A program made the translations under genes and the position numbers. Positions 48,612-57,480 of a DNA stretch of 64,000 bases are shown in pieces. The stretch spans positions 7,244,501-7,308,500 of the forward strand of contig NZ_CP020555.1 of assembly GCF_002080455.1 (NCBI RefSeq). Direction: 5' to 3'. The stretch comes from Streptomyces sp. Sge12 (lineage in GTDB: Bacteria; Actinomycetota; Actinomycetes; Streptomycetales; Streptomycetaceae). The notes below the pieces were generated by a model. The model had not been told where the DNA came from, made no database searches, and worked only from the letters and a program-made list of their open reading frames with translations. Each line of letters begins with the position of its first letter. The first letter of the stretch is position 1.

Positions 48612-49715
48612 ATGTCCACCACGCCCACCACCCTTCCCGCGGCCAGGAAGCCGGCGGAGACCGACCGGCCCGCGGGCGCGCGCGTCGAATTCCGCGGCCT
48701 GCGCAGGGCGTTCGGATCCACCGTCGCCCTCGACGGGCTCGACCTCACCGTCGAACCCGGTGAGCTCCTCGCCCTGCTCGGCCCGTCCGGCTGCGGCAAG
48801 ACCACGGCCCTGCGCGTCGTCGCCGGATTCGAACAGCCCGACTCCGGCGAGGTCCTCGTCGACGGACAGGACATCACCCGGGTCCCGGCCAACCGCCGCG
48901 ACGCCGGCATGGTCTTCCAGTCGTACAGCCTCTTCCCGAACCTCAGCGCCCGCGACAACGTGGCCTTCGGCCTGCGCGTGCGCAAGGTCGGCGCGGCCGA
49001 GCGCCGCGAGCGCGCCGCCGAACTCCTCGACCTGGTGGGCCTCCCGGACCACGGCGACCGCTACCCGCACCAGATGTCCGGCGGCCAGCAGCAGCGCGTC
49101 GCCCTCGCCCGCGCCCTCGCCCTGCGCCCGCGCGTGCTCCTGCTCGACGAGCCGCTCTCCGCGCTGGACGCCAAGGTACGGGCGAACCTGCGCGAGGAGA
49201 TCCGCCGCCTCCAGCTCTCCCTCGGCATCACCACCGTCTTCGTCACCCACGACCAGGAGGAGGCGCTGTCGATGGCGGACCGGGTCGCCGTCCTGAACGC
49301 CGGGAAGCTGGAGCAGTGCGCCGCGCCGGCCGAGCTGTACGACCGCCCGGCCACCCCCTTCGTCGCCGAGTTCGTCGGCACCATGAACCGGCTGCCCGGC
49401 CGGCTCGCCGGCTCCGGTCTGGTCGAGGTGGCGGGAGCCCGGCTGCCCGTCGACGGCCCGGTCCCCGCGACACCGGACGTGCAGGTCCTCGTACGCCCCG
49501 AGAACGTGACCGTCACCGCCGACGCCGAGGGCACCGCCACCGTGGTCTCCGCCTCCTTCTTCGGCTCCGTGACCCGGCTCCACCTGGACCTGCCCGACGG
49601 GGTGAGCGTCAAGGCGGACCTGCCCTCGCGGGAGGCCGGCGCTCTCGCGCCGGGCGCCCGCGCCGCCGTCGGCCTGGCCGAGCGGCCCGTGCTCGTCGTG
49701 GCCGGGTCCGCGTGA
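48612..49715 (+). CDS. ABC importer ATPase subunit
   Basis: A 367-residue ATP-binding subunit of the CUT1/polyamine/iron type. Walker A GPSGCGKTT, Q-loop VFQSYSLFPN, signature MSGGQQQR, Walker B VLLLDEPLSALD and switch histidine VTHDQEEAL are all intact. A C-terminal TOBE-like domain follows (about residues 245-367, VLVRPENVTVTADAEG). It energises the transport through the two permeases. The ATG at 48612 follows the previous stop by four bases. Confidence 0.95.
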   Translation: MSTTPTTLPAARKPAETDRPAGARVEFRGLRRAFGSTVALDGLDLTVEPGELLALLGPSGCGKTTALRVVAGFEQPDSGEVLVDGQDITRVPANRRDAGMVFQSYSLFPNLSARDNVAFGLRVRKVGAAERRERAAELLDLVGLPDHGDRYPHQMSGGQQQRVALARALALRPRVLLLDEPLSALDAKVRANLREEIRRLQLSLGITTVFVTHDQEEALSMADRVAVLNAGKLEQCAAPAELYDRPATPFVAEFVGTMNRLPGRLAGSGLVEVAGARLPVDGPVPATPDVQVLVRPENVTVTADAEGTATVVSASFFGSVTRLHLDLPDGVSVKADLPSREAGALAPGARAAVGLAERPVLVVAGSA

Positions 49716-50371
49716 GCGCCCTCGCCGCGGTCCTGTTCGACATGGACGGCACCCTCGTCGACACCGAGGTGCTGTGGTGGCGGACCACCGAGGAGATAGC
49801 GGGCGGCCTCGGCCACCGGCTCACCGACGCGGACGCGCCGGAGGTCGTCGGACGGGCGGTGGAGGACACCGCCGCCCACCTGGTACGGGTCTCGGGAGGG
49901 GGAGACCCGTACGAGGTGGCCGCGGCGCTGACCGAGGGCTTCTTCCGCGGGGTGGAGGCCGGGGCGCCCATGCGGCCCGGCGCCCAGCGGCTGCTGACCG
50001 AACTGGAGGCGGAGGGCGTGCCCTTCGCCCTGGTCAGCGCGTCACCGCGGGTCGTCGTCGACTCGGTGGTCGGGGGCTCCCTGGCCCATGTCCCCTTCGT
50101 CTTCACCCTTTCGGCCGACGACACCACCCGCACCAAGCCGCACCCGGACCCCTACCGGGCGGCCGCCGAACGCCTCGGCCTCGCACCGCGGGCCTGCGTC
50201 GCGGTGGAGGACTCGCCGGACGGCGCCGCCTCCGCGGAGGCGGCCGGCTGTGCGGTCCTGGTGGTCCCGTCCCTGCTCGCGGTACCGCCGTCAGCGCCGC
50301 GGACCTTCGCCGAGTCGCTGGAGGACGTCACCGTGGCACGGCTGCGGCGCTGCCTGACGGCGGTGGCCTGA
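49712..50371 (+). CDS. HAD-superfamily hydrolase/phosphatase
   Basis: A 219-residue phosphatase of the beta-phosphoglucomutase-like HAD group. Motif I is DMDGTLVDTE with the Asp nucleophile, motif II is VSAS, motif III is KPHPDPY and motif IV is EDSPDGAASA. A cap (residues about 15-80) inserts between motifs I and II. It is coupled to the ATPase by a GTGA overlap at 49712-49715, so it belongs to the transport operon. It may dephosphorylate or hydrolyse the imported compound, for example a sugar phosphate or organophosphonate product, but its exact substrate is unknown. Confidence 0.93.
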   Translation: MSALAAVLFDMDGTLVDTEVLWWRTTEEIAGGLGHRLTDADAPEVVGRAVEDTAAHLVRVSGGGDPYEVAAALTEGFFRGVEAGAPMRPGAQRLLTELEAEGVPFALVSASPRVVVDSVVGGSLAHVPFVFTLSADDTTRTKPHPDPYRAAAERLGLAPRACVAVEDSPDGAASAEAAGCAVLVVPSLLAVPPSAPRTFAESLEDVTVARLRRCLTAVA

Positions 50372-50431
50372 CGGAGGTGGTCTGACGCCGGGCCCGACGT
50401 CGGGGCCCGACCCCGGGCCCGGCCTCCGGGC

Positions 50432-50941
50432 TCAGGCCGGCAGGCCGAGGATGTCCAGGACGCCCTCGGCGTAGGCGGCCGTCCCCGAGCCCGGGGCCGT
50501 GGCGATCTCCCGGCGGAAGCCGTCGACGCCGGTACGGACGAAGGCGGCGCACTGCCCGTGCAGCCCGGCCTCGTGGGTGCCGCCGTCGTCCACGGTGCAC
50601 AACAGGGCGAGCAGGGTCCACAGCAGGGCCTCGCGCGTCGCCCGCCGGGGCGGCCCGGCGGACCACACGGCCATCAGCACGGCGCACACCGCCGGCGCGG
50701 GCGGCTTCAGGTGCTCGGCGAAGAACACGTGCCCCTCCAGCGCGTGGAACGCGGCGGGATGCCCCTCGGCGGCATCCCGCACGGCGTCCACGAGATGGCC
50801 CGCGGACCGGCCGCAGCCGCACACGATGGCCTCCCAGTCGTGCCGTGCGATCTCCGCCACCACAGAATCCGGAACCAGCGGGCTGAGCAGCCCCGCGGAC
50901 CGGCGCAGCAGAGCCTGCTGCCGCTTCTCGCTCCCCGTCAT
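50432..50941 (-). CDS. Hypothetical protein
   Basis: A 169-residue protein from ATG 50939-50941 (MTGSEKRQQALLRRSAGLLS). It has no signal or membrane helix and looks alpha-helical. Cys-x-Cys (IVCGCGRSAGHLVDAVRDAA) is a notable feature, and HVFFAEHLKPPAPAV and LLWTLLALLCTVDDGGTHEA follow. I do not recognise the family. It is convergent with the HAD gene and divergent from the DUF2330 gene at 51028, from which it is separated by 86 bp. Confidence 0.65.
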   Translation of the reverse strand: MTGSEKRQQALLRRSAGLLSPLVPDSVVAEIARHDWEAIVCGCGRSAGHLVDAVRDAAEGHPAAFHALEGHVFFAEHLKPPAPAVCAVLMAVWSAGPPRRATREALLWTLLALLCTVDDGGTHEAGLHGQCAAFVRTGVDGFRREIATAPGSGTAAYAEGVLDILGLPA

Positions 50942-51027
50942 GGGGCACAGTATGAGGCCAGGTCGGAGCCCTCGGCGAGGGGGGTCGGAACCGGATTCCG
51001 GGGGTCGTCGTCTGAGACCCCGTGTGG

Positions 51028-52107
51028 ATGAAACGAAGAATTGCGGCCCTGCTGTTCGCCCTGCTCGCGACCCAGCTGGGGTCACTGGTCAACCCCGCCT
51101 ACGCGTGCGGGTGCGGGGCCATGATTCCCGACGGTCAGTCCCGGATCGGCGTCGACCGGGAGACCTCCGTCGTGCGCTGGGACGGCCGTACGGAGCAGAT
51201 CGTCATGCGCTTCTCCGTCGGCGGGGACGCCCACCGGGCCGCCTGGATCATGCCGGTGCCGGGCCGGGCCACGGTGGAGCTGGGCGACAGCCGGATGTTC
51301 GACGAACTGGGCCGGCTGACCCGGCCCGAACACAGGACCCGCAGCTACTTCTGGCCGCGCGACCGCGACTGGCCCTTCGACCCGGCCACGGGGGACATGG
51401 CGGGAGCTCCGGCGCCCGGCAGCGCGCCGCCCGTCGGCGTCGTCGGGCGTGAACAGCTCGGCGACTTCGACGTCGCCCGGCTCACCGCCACCGACCCGGA
51501 CGCCCTGCGTAACTGGCTGGAGAGCAACGGCTTCAAGCTCCCCGACCGCCTCGCCACCGAGGTCAAGCCCTACGTCGACCAGAAGTGGGAGTACGTGGCG
51601 GTCCGGCTCGCCCCCCGCGACCAGGGCAAGCCGCTGCGCGGCGACCTGGACCCGCTGCGCATCCGCTTCGAGAGCGACCGGCTGGTCTACCCGATGCGGC
51701 TCTCCCGGATGGCGAGGACGCCCCAGTCCCTCGGCCTGTACGTGCTGGCCGACCACCGCATGGAGCCCGCCTCCCCGATCGGCGGCTCCGCACCCGAGGT
51801 GACCTTCGCGGGGACCATCCACCCCGAGACCGGCCCGCTCTCCGAACTGGCGGGCGCCGAGCCGGTGTTCCTCACCGCGATCGACCAGCGGTTCCCGGCG
51901 CCTGAGCGCATCGACGCCGACCACGAACTGCGCGCCACCGCCGCGGACACCCCCTACCGCCGGGTGATCCACCAGGACGAGCTGCTCACGGTGGGCGGCG
52001 TCCCGGCCTGGCTCCTGACGGTCGCGGCCGTACTGGTGGCCCTGACGGCCTCGTCCGTCGCCGTGCTCCGCATCCGCCGCCGGCCGCGCCCGGCTCCGGC
52101 GGCCTGA
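51028..52107 (+). CDS. DUF2330 secreted/membrane protein
   Basis: A 359-residue protein with a signal peptide (RRIAALLFALLATQLGSLVN) ending at a CGCG motif (YACGCGAMIPDG, residues about 26-37), typical of DUF2330. It has a long extracellular beta-rich region and a C-terminal transmembrane anchor (about 330-350, LLTVAAVLVALTASSVAVLR). DUF2330 proteins occur widely in actinobacteria and are exported; their role is unknown. Start ATG 51028; a GTG two codons earlier is possible. It stands alone. Confidence 0.88.
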   Translation: MKRRIAALLFALLATQLGSLVNPAYACGCGAMIPDGQSRIGVDRETSVVRWDGRTEQIVMRFSVGGDAHRAAWIMPVPGRATVELGDSRMFDELGRLTRPEHRTRSYFWPRDRDWPFDPATGDMAGAPAPGSAPPVGVVGREQLGDFDVARLTATDPDALRNWLESNGFKLPDRLATEVKPYVDQKWEYVAVRLAPRDQGKPLRGDLDPLRIRFESDRLVYPMRLSRMARTPQSLGLYVLADHRMEPASPIGGSAPEVTFAGTIHPETGPLSELAGAEPVFLTAIDQRFPAPERIDADHELRATAADTPYRRVIHQDELLTVGGVPAWLLTVAAVLVALTASSVAVLRIRRRPRPAPAA

Positions 52108-52255
52108 GGCGGGCCGGGCCGGGCCGGGTCGGGTCACCCGCCCGAGCCCGGCCGGGTGCGTCGATCACCGCATAAAGGGATGAAACGGGCAAGAATGGGG
52201 CGCTGATCCGAATCCCGGCGCGATGCGGCGGCCCAGGGATGTTGAGGTGGCCGGG

Positions 52256-52647
52256 ATGGCGGACCCTTCGGCGAAGGCTCCGGAGACGGGGGACTGCGGG
52301 GGCGGCCGGGACGGCGGGGGCGCCGTCGAGCGCGGCGGGTACCGGCAGGAGCTGAAGCGGACCCTCGGCTCCTTCCAGGTGTTCGCCATCTCGTTCGCCT
52401 TCATCTCCGTCGCGGTCGGCATCTTCGCTACCTACGACGAAGTACTGGTCACCGCCGGGCCGGTCGGGATCTGGCTGTGGACGGTCGCAGCGGTCGGCCA
52501 GACCCTGGTGGCGCTGGTCGTGGCCCAGTTCGCGGCGCGCATCCCGCTCAGCGGCTCCTCGTACCAGTGGGCCTCACGACCCTGATCAGATTCGACCGCG
52601 CGGCACTGGAGGCGGAGCCGGGTGACGCGGGCGCCTTCGAGCACTGA
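52256..52647 (+). pseudogene. Deleted amino-acid permease (APC family)
   Basis: The first 110 codons from ATG 52256 are a clear APC permease N-terminus (YRQELKRTLGSFQVFAISFA, then IPLGSSYQW-like IPLSGSSYQWASRP), but a TGA follows at 52583-52585. Immediately downstream, in another frame, about 20 codons read LIRFDRAALEAEPGDAGAFE and stop at 52645-52647, as expected for a permease C-terminus. The central ten or so membrane helices, more than 1 kb, have been lost, leaving an out-of-frame junction near 52575. Not functional as a transporter. Confidence 0.75.
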
Positions 52648-52673
52648 CGCCCCGGCCCGGCCCGCCCGCCGGA

Positions 52674-53411
52674 TCACGCCCGGGCGGGCCGGCGGAACAG
52701 GGCCGTCCACAGGAACGGCTCGCCGAAGAGCGGGGACTCGGCGGGCTCGTCCTGCATCCGGCGCAGTTCGACCTCGGTCAGATCGCCGAAGATCGCCTGC
52801 AGGGACTCCGGGGTGTAGGCCAGACCACCCTGGAGACCGGCCTCCCGGTAGAACTCCTCGTCCGGGATCTCGGACCCCATCGCGCCGGCCGCGAAGCAGG
52901 TCAGCGCGAGGTGCCCGCCGGGGGCGAGGGACCGTTCGAGCAGGGCGAGGTAGCTGACCCGGCGGTGCGGCGGCAGGTGGTGGAAGCAGCCCGAGTCGCA
53001 GATCAGGTCGTACGGGCCGCTCAGCGTGGTCGCGGCGAGGTCGAAGGCGTTCCCGCAGTGGAAGCGGACCCCGGCGCCCGACTCCCGCGCCCGCTCCTCG
53101 CCCCAGGCGATGGCCGCCGGCGACAGATCGACGGCGTCCACCTCGAAGCCCAGGGAGGCGAGGTGCAGGGCATTGCGGCCCGGCCCGCAGCCCAGGTCCA
53201 GGGCCCGTCCCGGGCCGATCAGGCCACGGTCGAGGTACGAGACCAGGCTCTCGTCCGGCTTCGGCACGAAGAACGGCACCGGCTTGGCGCGGTCCGCGTA
53301 GAAGCCGTCCCACCAGGACGCACCATCGGCCGTCCACCGGTCGGCCTCCGGTGCGAAGAGGCCGTCCAGCAGCCTCAGTACGTCCTCGACCGTGCGGATG
53401 TTCCGGTCCAT
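52674..53411 (-). CDS. Class I SAM-dependent methyltransferase
   Basis: A 245-residue methyltransferase. Motif I is ALDLGCGPGRNALHLA (about residues 68-83), followed by VDAVDLSPAAIAWGEE (motif post-I acidic residue) and DLICDSGCFHHLPPHRR. The C-terminal region is of the thiopurine/tellurite-like group. It methylates a small molecule with S-adenosylmethionine; the substrate is unknown. ATG 53411 has AGAGG upstream. It overlaps nothing and lies next to the permease remnant. Confidence 0.9.
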   Translation of the reverse strand: MDRNIRTVEDVLRLLDGLFAPEADRWTADGASWWDGFYADRAKPVPFFVPKPDESLVSYLDRGLIGPGRALDLGCGPGRNALHLASLGFEVDAVDLSPAAIAWGEERARESGAGVRFHCGNAFDLAATTLSGPYDLICDSGCFHHLPPHRRVSYLALLERSLAPGGHLALTCFAAGAMGSEIPDEEFYREAGLQGGLAYTPESLQAIFGDLTEVELRRMQDEPAESPLFGEPFLWTALFRRPARA

Positions 53412-53451
53412 CCGGCCCCCTCTCCGATGATCCAATACTACGTGCCGGGCC

Positions 53452-55068
53452 TCACAGCGGCCGGGGCGGCTGGGTCCGCCAGAAGGCGCACTGGTGGTCC
53501 GCCCCGAACGAGGTGCTCGTCCGTGTCACGGCCGGGTCGAGGGTGAGCACCCCGGCGGCTCCGGGGCCCGTCGGCGGCCACACCGGCTGCCCGGCCACCA
53601 CCGGCGCACCGAAGCGGGCGAACGCCGCCCAGTAGCGCTTCATCCGGTTCCCCAGCGCGACCTGGACCGGGGTCAGCGGACGCTCGCCCATCGTGAAGTC
53701 GTGCAGATAGGCCAGCTCCGCACTGTGCGCGTTCGACTGGTCCAGACCCGGCACCTGCGCACCCGCGAGCGTCGGCGACCGCGGGTCGTCGAACTCGTAG
53801 ACGTACGTCGGCACCTGGGCCGCGAACAGCTGCGCCGTCCACTGGGTGTGGCACGCGAAGGTCGAGTCCGTCATCACGGCCGACAGCGCCAGGTACGGCG
53901 AGCCGTGGGCCGCGACCGGATACCGCGCGAGCACCTCGGGCCCCGCGGCTCCGTAACCCGCCAGGACCTGCGCCGTGTACTGCTCGGCGGTCAGCTGCGG
54001 CTGGGTGAGGGCGACGAAGAAGCGGGCCTCGGCACGGGTGCTCCCGATCAGCACCGGCACCTTGTTCCACGCACCGCTCCCGATGGCCTGCGCGGGAGCG
54101 ACCGGCAGCAGCCCGTCACCGGAGGCCGGACCCCGGGTGGGCAGCGTACGGGCCGCCTCCACCAGCGCCGGTCCGGGGACCGCGCGCAGACAGTCAGCCG
54201 GTTCGGCGGCCGCCGAGCACCCCGCCCGAGCGGCGAAGGCCCGGGCCTGCGCCTCGGCGTCGGCGCGGTCCGGCGTACCCAGCAGGGTGCACGGGCCGCT
54301 CTGCAGCACGGCCCGGTGGAACAGGCCGGCGGCCGACGGGGCGGCCAGGAGCGCGCAGACGGAACCGCTGCCCGCGGACTGTCCGGAGATCGTGACGCTC
54401 CCCGGGTTCCCGCCGAAGGCGCCGATGTTCTCCCGGGTCCAGCGCAGTGCGGCGAGCTGGTCCATCAGCCCGAAGGACCCGGAGCGCAGGGCGTTCTCGC
54501 GGCCGAGCTCGGGCAGTGCGAGATATCCGAGCTGTCCCAGCCGGTAGTTGATGCTGACCACCACGCTCTGGGTGAGGTCCGCCATGGTCCGGCCGCCGAA
54601 CTGGGTGCCGGTGCCCTGGCTGTACGCACCCCCGTGCATCCACACGATCACCGGGAGGCGGTCTCCGGGGCGGGCGGTCCGGGGCCGGTAGACGTCCAGG
54701 TACAGGCAGTCCTCGCTGACCGCCGCCGGATCGCTCAGGCCGAAGGGCGAGAACTGCAGGCACGCGGGGGCCTGCCGGGTGGCCTCCCGCACCCCGGGCC
54801 ACCGGGGCGGGGGCGCGGGCGCCCGGAGCCGGGCGGACCCGACCGGGGGAGCGGCGTAGGGGACACCGAGGAACTCCTGCGCGCCGTCGCGGGACTGGCC
54901 GCGCAGGCCGCCCTGCGCGACGGTGACGACCGGGCGCGCCGCTCCGCCGGAGGGGGAGGGCGACAGCGCGGCCGCCGCGGGTGGGGCCGAGGCGAGCAGG
55001 GCCATCAGGGCGAGTGCGGTACCGAGCAGCGACCTTGCCGAGGACAGCCGCTTTCCGGGCCTCTTCAT
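53452..55068 (-). CDS. Secreted carboxylesterase type B
   Basis: A 538-residue exported esterase. A Sec signal peptide is followed by a carboxylesterase type B domain: oxyanion WMHGGAYSQG, nucleophile ISGQSAGSGS (Ser231), acidic residue region STRAEARFF and catalytic-histidine region NAHSAELAYLH. It hydrolyses ester bonds of lipids or xenobiotics outside the cell. ATG 55066-55068 is followed by KRPGKRLSSAR, a typical signal n-region. It is followed (on the minus strand, upstream) by SurE and an MFS gene in the same orientation, forming a possible catabolic group. Confidence 0.93.
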   Translation of the reverse strand: MKRPGKRLSSARSLLGTALALMALLASAPPAAAALSPSPSGGAARPVVTVAQGGLRGQSRDGAQEFLGVPYAAPPVGSARLRAPAPPPRWPGVREATRQAPACLQFSPFGLSDPAAVSEDCLYLDVYRPRTARPGDRLPVIVWMHGGAYSQGTGTQFGGRTMADLTQSVVVSINYRLGQLGYLALPELGRENALRSGSFGLMDQLAALRWTRENIGAFGGNPGSVTISGQSAGSGSVCALLAAPSAAGLFHRAVLQSGPCTLLGTPDRADAEAQARAFAARAGCSAAAEPADCLRAVPGPALVEAARTLPTRGPASGDGLLPVAPAQAIGSGAWNKVPVLIGSTRAEARFFVALTQPQLTAEQYTAQVLAGYGAAGPEVLARYPVAAHGSPYLALSAVMTDSTFACHTQWTAQLFAAQVPTYVYEFDDPRSPTLAGAQVPGLDQSNAHSAELAYLHDFTMGERPLTPVQVALGNRMKRYWAAFARFGAPVVAGQPVWPPTGPGAAGVLTLDPAVTRTSTSFGADHQCAFWRTQPPRPL

Positions 55069-55200
55069 CCGTCTCCTCCTGGAGTGTGCCGGTGCGTGAC
55101 GACGTCGTGCCGGGGTGGGGACAGGGCCGGGCCGGCGTCGGCGCCGGGCCCGGCCGGCCGGGGCGGAGCGGGGTGCGGGCCCCGCCCCGGCCGGGGTTCG

Positions 55201-56118
55201 TCAGGGGCGGAGCCCTGCGATCAGGGCGGAGGTCACGGCGTGGTCGACCGGGCCGGTGTTCCAGTTGGGGCTCATGGGGCTCACGGCGATCCGGTTGGCG
55301 ACGACGGCCTCCAGGTCACCGCCCTTGGCGGCGGGCCGCAGGTCCACCCTCACGGCCACCTTCCAGGTGCCGTCGCCCGCGTCGGTGAAGTCCGGTTCGA
55401 GCAGGGTCTGCGGATCCTGGAAGGTCGCGGCCACACCGGCGGCCGTCCCCTTGCCGTCCGCGCCGACCACCGGGTGGTTGACGTTCAGGCCGACGCCCTG
55501 GGGCAGCAGCGGCCCCGAGCAGGCGCGCGCCCGCAGCCGGTCGATCAGCTTGACCGCGAAGTCGAGCGTCGGGCCCATGGCGTTGACGGTGGTGACCGGG
55601 TCGGGGACGGTGACGCCGCCGGTGCTCAGCGCGATGGCCGGTACGCCGTGCTCCAGCGCGGCGACGGCGCCGCCGACCGTACCGGAGTGGGTGGCGAGAC
55701 CGGCCACGTTGGGCCCGAAGTTGGTGCCCGAGACGACCAGGTCGGGCGCGTCCCCGGCGAACACCTCGGCCAGCCCGAAGGCGACGGAGTCGCCGGGGCT
55801 GCCGTCGACGGCCCAGACCTTCGGCTCGGGGTGCTTCACCGTGATCGTCGGGGCGTTCGACATCTTCGTGCCGGCACCGCTCTGGTTGGTGAGCGGGGCG
55901 ACGATCGTGACGTCGTGTCCGGCGGCGGTCAGCCGCTCGAAGGCCTTGCGGATGCCCGGTGCGTTGTAGCCGTCGTCGTTGGTGAGCAGGATCCGCAACG
56001 GCCCGGCGGGCGCGGCCTGCGGTGCGGTCTGCGGCGCTGCGACCGCCGGTGCCGTGCCGGCCAGGGCCGGCGTGCACAGCAGCAGGGCGGCCAGCGACAG
56101 AACTCGCTTGCGTCTCAC
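55201..56118 (-). CDS. surE: Exported SurE-like 5'/3'-nucleotidase
   Basis: A 305-residue SurE phosphatase with a signal peptide (RRKRVLSLAALLLCTPALAG). The metal-binding NDDG (LLTNDDGYNAPG) and VVSGTNFGPN motifs, plus HSGTVGGA, match SurE. Cytosolic SurE enzymes lack signal peptides, so the export is notable; it would release phosphate from nucleotides or other phosphates outside the cell. ATG 56118. It lies between the esterase and the MFS gene on the same strand. Confidence 0.9.
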   Translation of the reverse strand: MRRKRVLSLAALLLCTPALAGTAPAVAAPQTAPQAAPAGPLRILLTNDDGYNAPGIRKAFERLTAAGHDVTIVAPLTNQSGAGTKMSNAPTITVKHPEPKVWAVDGSPGDSVAFGLAEVFAGDAPDLVVSGTNFGPNVAGLATHSGTVGGAVAALEHGVPAIALSTGGVTVPDPVTTVNAMGPTLDFAVKLIDRLRARACSGPLLPQGVGLNVNHPVVGADGKGTAAGVAATFQDPQTLLEPDFTDAGDGTWKVAVRVDLRPAAKGGDLEAVVANRIAVSPMSPNWNTGPVDHAVTSALIAGLRP

Positions 56119-56226
56119 GTGGTGCTCCTTGGGAGGAAGGGAGATGAGGGTGGGCAGGGGTGGGTACCGGCGGGCGCGCGACCCTCGGCGTGCGCCCGCC
56201 GGAGCTGTGGGCGGGCCCGGCAGGGG

Positions 56227-57480
56227 TCAGCGCACGCTGCGGATCGGGAGGATGGCGAGCGCGCCGACCAGCGAGAGGGCCCCGCCGACGAGGAAGAGCG
56301 GCGTGTAGCCGCCCAGAGCGGTGACGACGGCCGAGGCGACGAAGGGGGCGATGATCTGCGGCCCTGCGTTCGCGATGTTGAGGACGCCCATGTCGCGGGC
56401 GGCGTCCTCGGCCCGCGGCAGCACCAGGGTGACGAGCGCGGTGTCGACGGCCATGAAGCAGCCGAAGGCGAGTCCGTTGAGCGCGCTGAAGACGAGCATG
56501 CCGGTCCAGGTCGGGCTGATCACGGGGACCGCCATGACGAGCCCGGCGAGGGCGGCCGACACGCCGACGAACACCTTGCGGCGGTTCCAGCGGTCCGACA
56601 GCAGACCGCCCACCACGGTCGAGACGGCCATCGCGACCATCGACACGGGTGTCAGTACGGCCATCGCGGCGGGCGGGGTGAGTCCGCCGGGCAGCGTGAT
56701 GTGGTCGTCGAGGATGTACAGCTGGTAGCCGACGACGGAGAAGTATCCGAGGACCATCAGGGCCCGGCCGATGAAGGCCCACCGGAAGTCGTGGTTGGCC
56801 AGGGCCGAGAGGAAGGCGGCCAGTTGGGCGCCGCGGGCCTTGGCGGGTGCGGGGGCGGCGGGCTCGGTGCGCGCGACGTCCCGGCAGAAGGTACTCAGCA
56901 GCAGGGCCGACCCGGCGACGATCGCGCCGAGGACGAGGTAGCCGGTGCGCAACTGGTCCGCGGTCTGGGAGGCGACGAGCACGCCGACGGTACCGCCGAT
57001 GGGCAGGCCGAGCCCGACCAGGGCGGATGCGGTGCCCCGGCGGGCGGCGGGGATCCGGTCGGGCACGATCGCGGTGACCGCCGCCTGGAAGACGTTCATG
57101 GTCGCCTGGATGAGACACCAGCCGATGCCGACCAGCAGCGCAGTGGTCGCGTTCCCGAGGGCGGCGAGGAGGGCGAGGGAGGCCAGGCCGCCGCCCACGA
57201 TCCACGGGTTGCGGCGCCCGCTGCGGTCGGAGAGGGCGCCGGCTATGGGGTTGAAGGCGGTGGCGAAGACCGCGCTGATGCCGCCGATGAGGCCGAGTAC
57301 GGCGACCTTGTCGTCGGGGGCGATCGCGGCGATCTGGGTGGGCAGCAGGACGGAGCCGACGCCCATGTAGAGCGCCATCATCGCGGAGTTGGCGACCAGC
57401 AGGAGGGGCAGGAGAGCACGCCGGGGGGCGGGCTCCCCGGTCGGGGGGACGGACGGTTCGACGACTTCGGGCGTGGCCAT
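56227..57480 (-). CDS. MFS transporter
   Basis: A 417-residue major facilitator transporter with about 12 helices from LLPLLLVANSAMMALYMGVG. The loop 2-3 motif NPIAGALSDRSGRRNP and its counterpart VVGGLLSDRWNRRKV are the standard MFS signatures. It may import a compound processed by the esterase and SurE encoded next to it. ATG 57480 has GAGGAG upstream. The upstream region carries a LacI-like palindrome. Confidence 0.9.
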   Translation of the reverse strand: MATPEVVEPSVPPTGEPAPRRALLPLLLVANSAMMALYMGVGSVLLPTQIAAIAPDDKVAVLGLIGGISAVFATAFNPIAGALSDRSGRRNPWIVGGGLASLALLAALGNATTALLVGIGWCLIQATMNVFQAAVTAIVPDRIPAARRGTASALVGLGLPIGGTVGVLVASQTADQLRTGYLVLGAIVAGSALLLSTFCRDVARTEPAAPAPAKARGAQLAAFLSALANHDFRWAFIGRALMVLGYFSVVGYQLYILDDHITLPGGLTPPAAMAVLTPVSMVAMAVSTVVGGLLSDRWNRRKVFVGVSAALAGLVMAVPVISPTWTGMLVFSALNGLAFGCFMAVDTALVTLVLPRAEDAARDMGVLNIANAGPQIIAPFVASAVVTALGGYTPLFLVGGALSLVGALAILPIRSVR

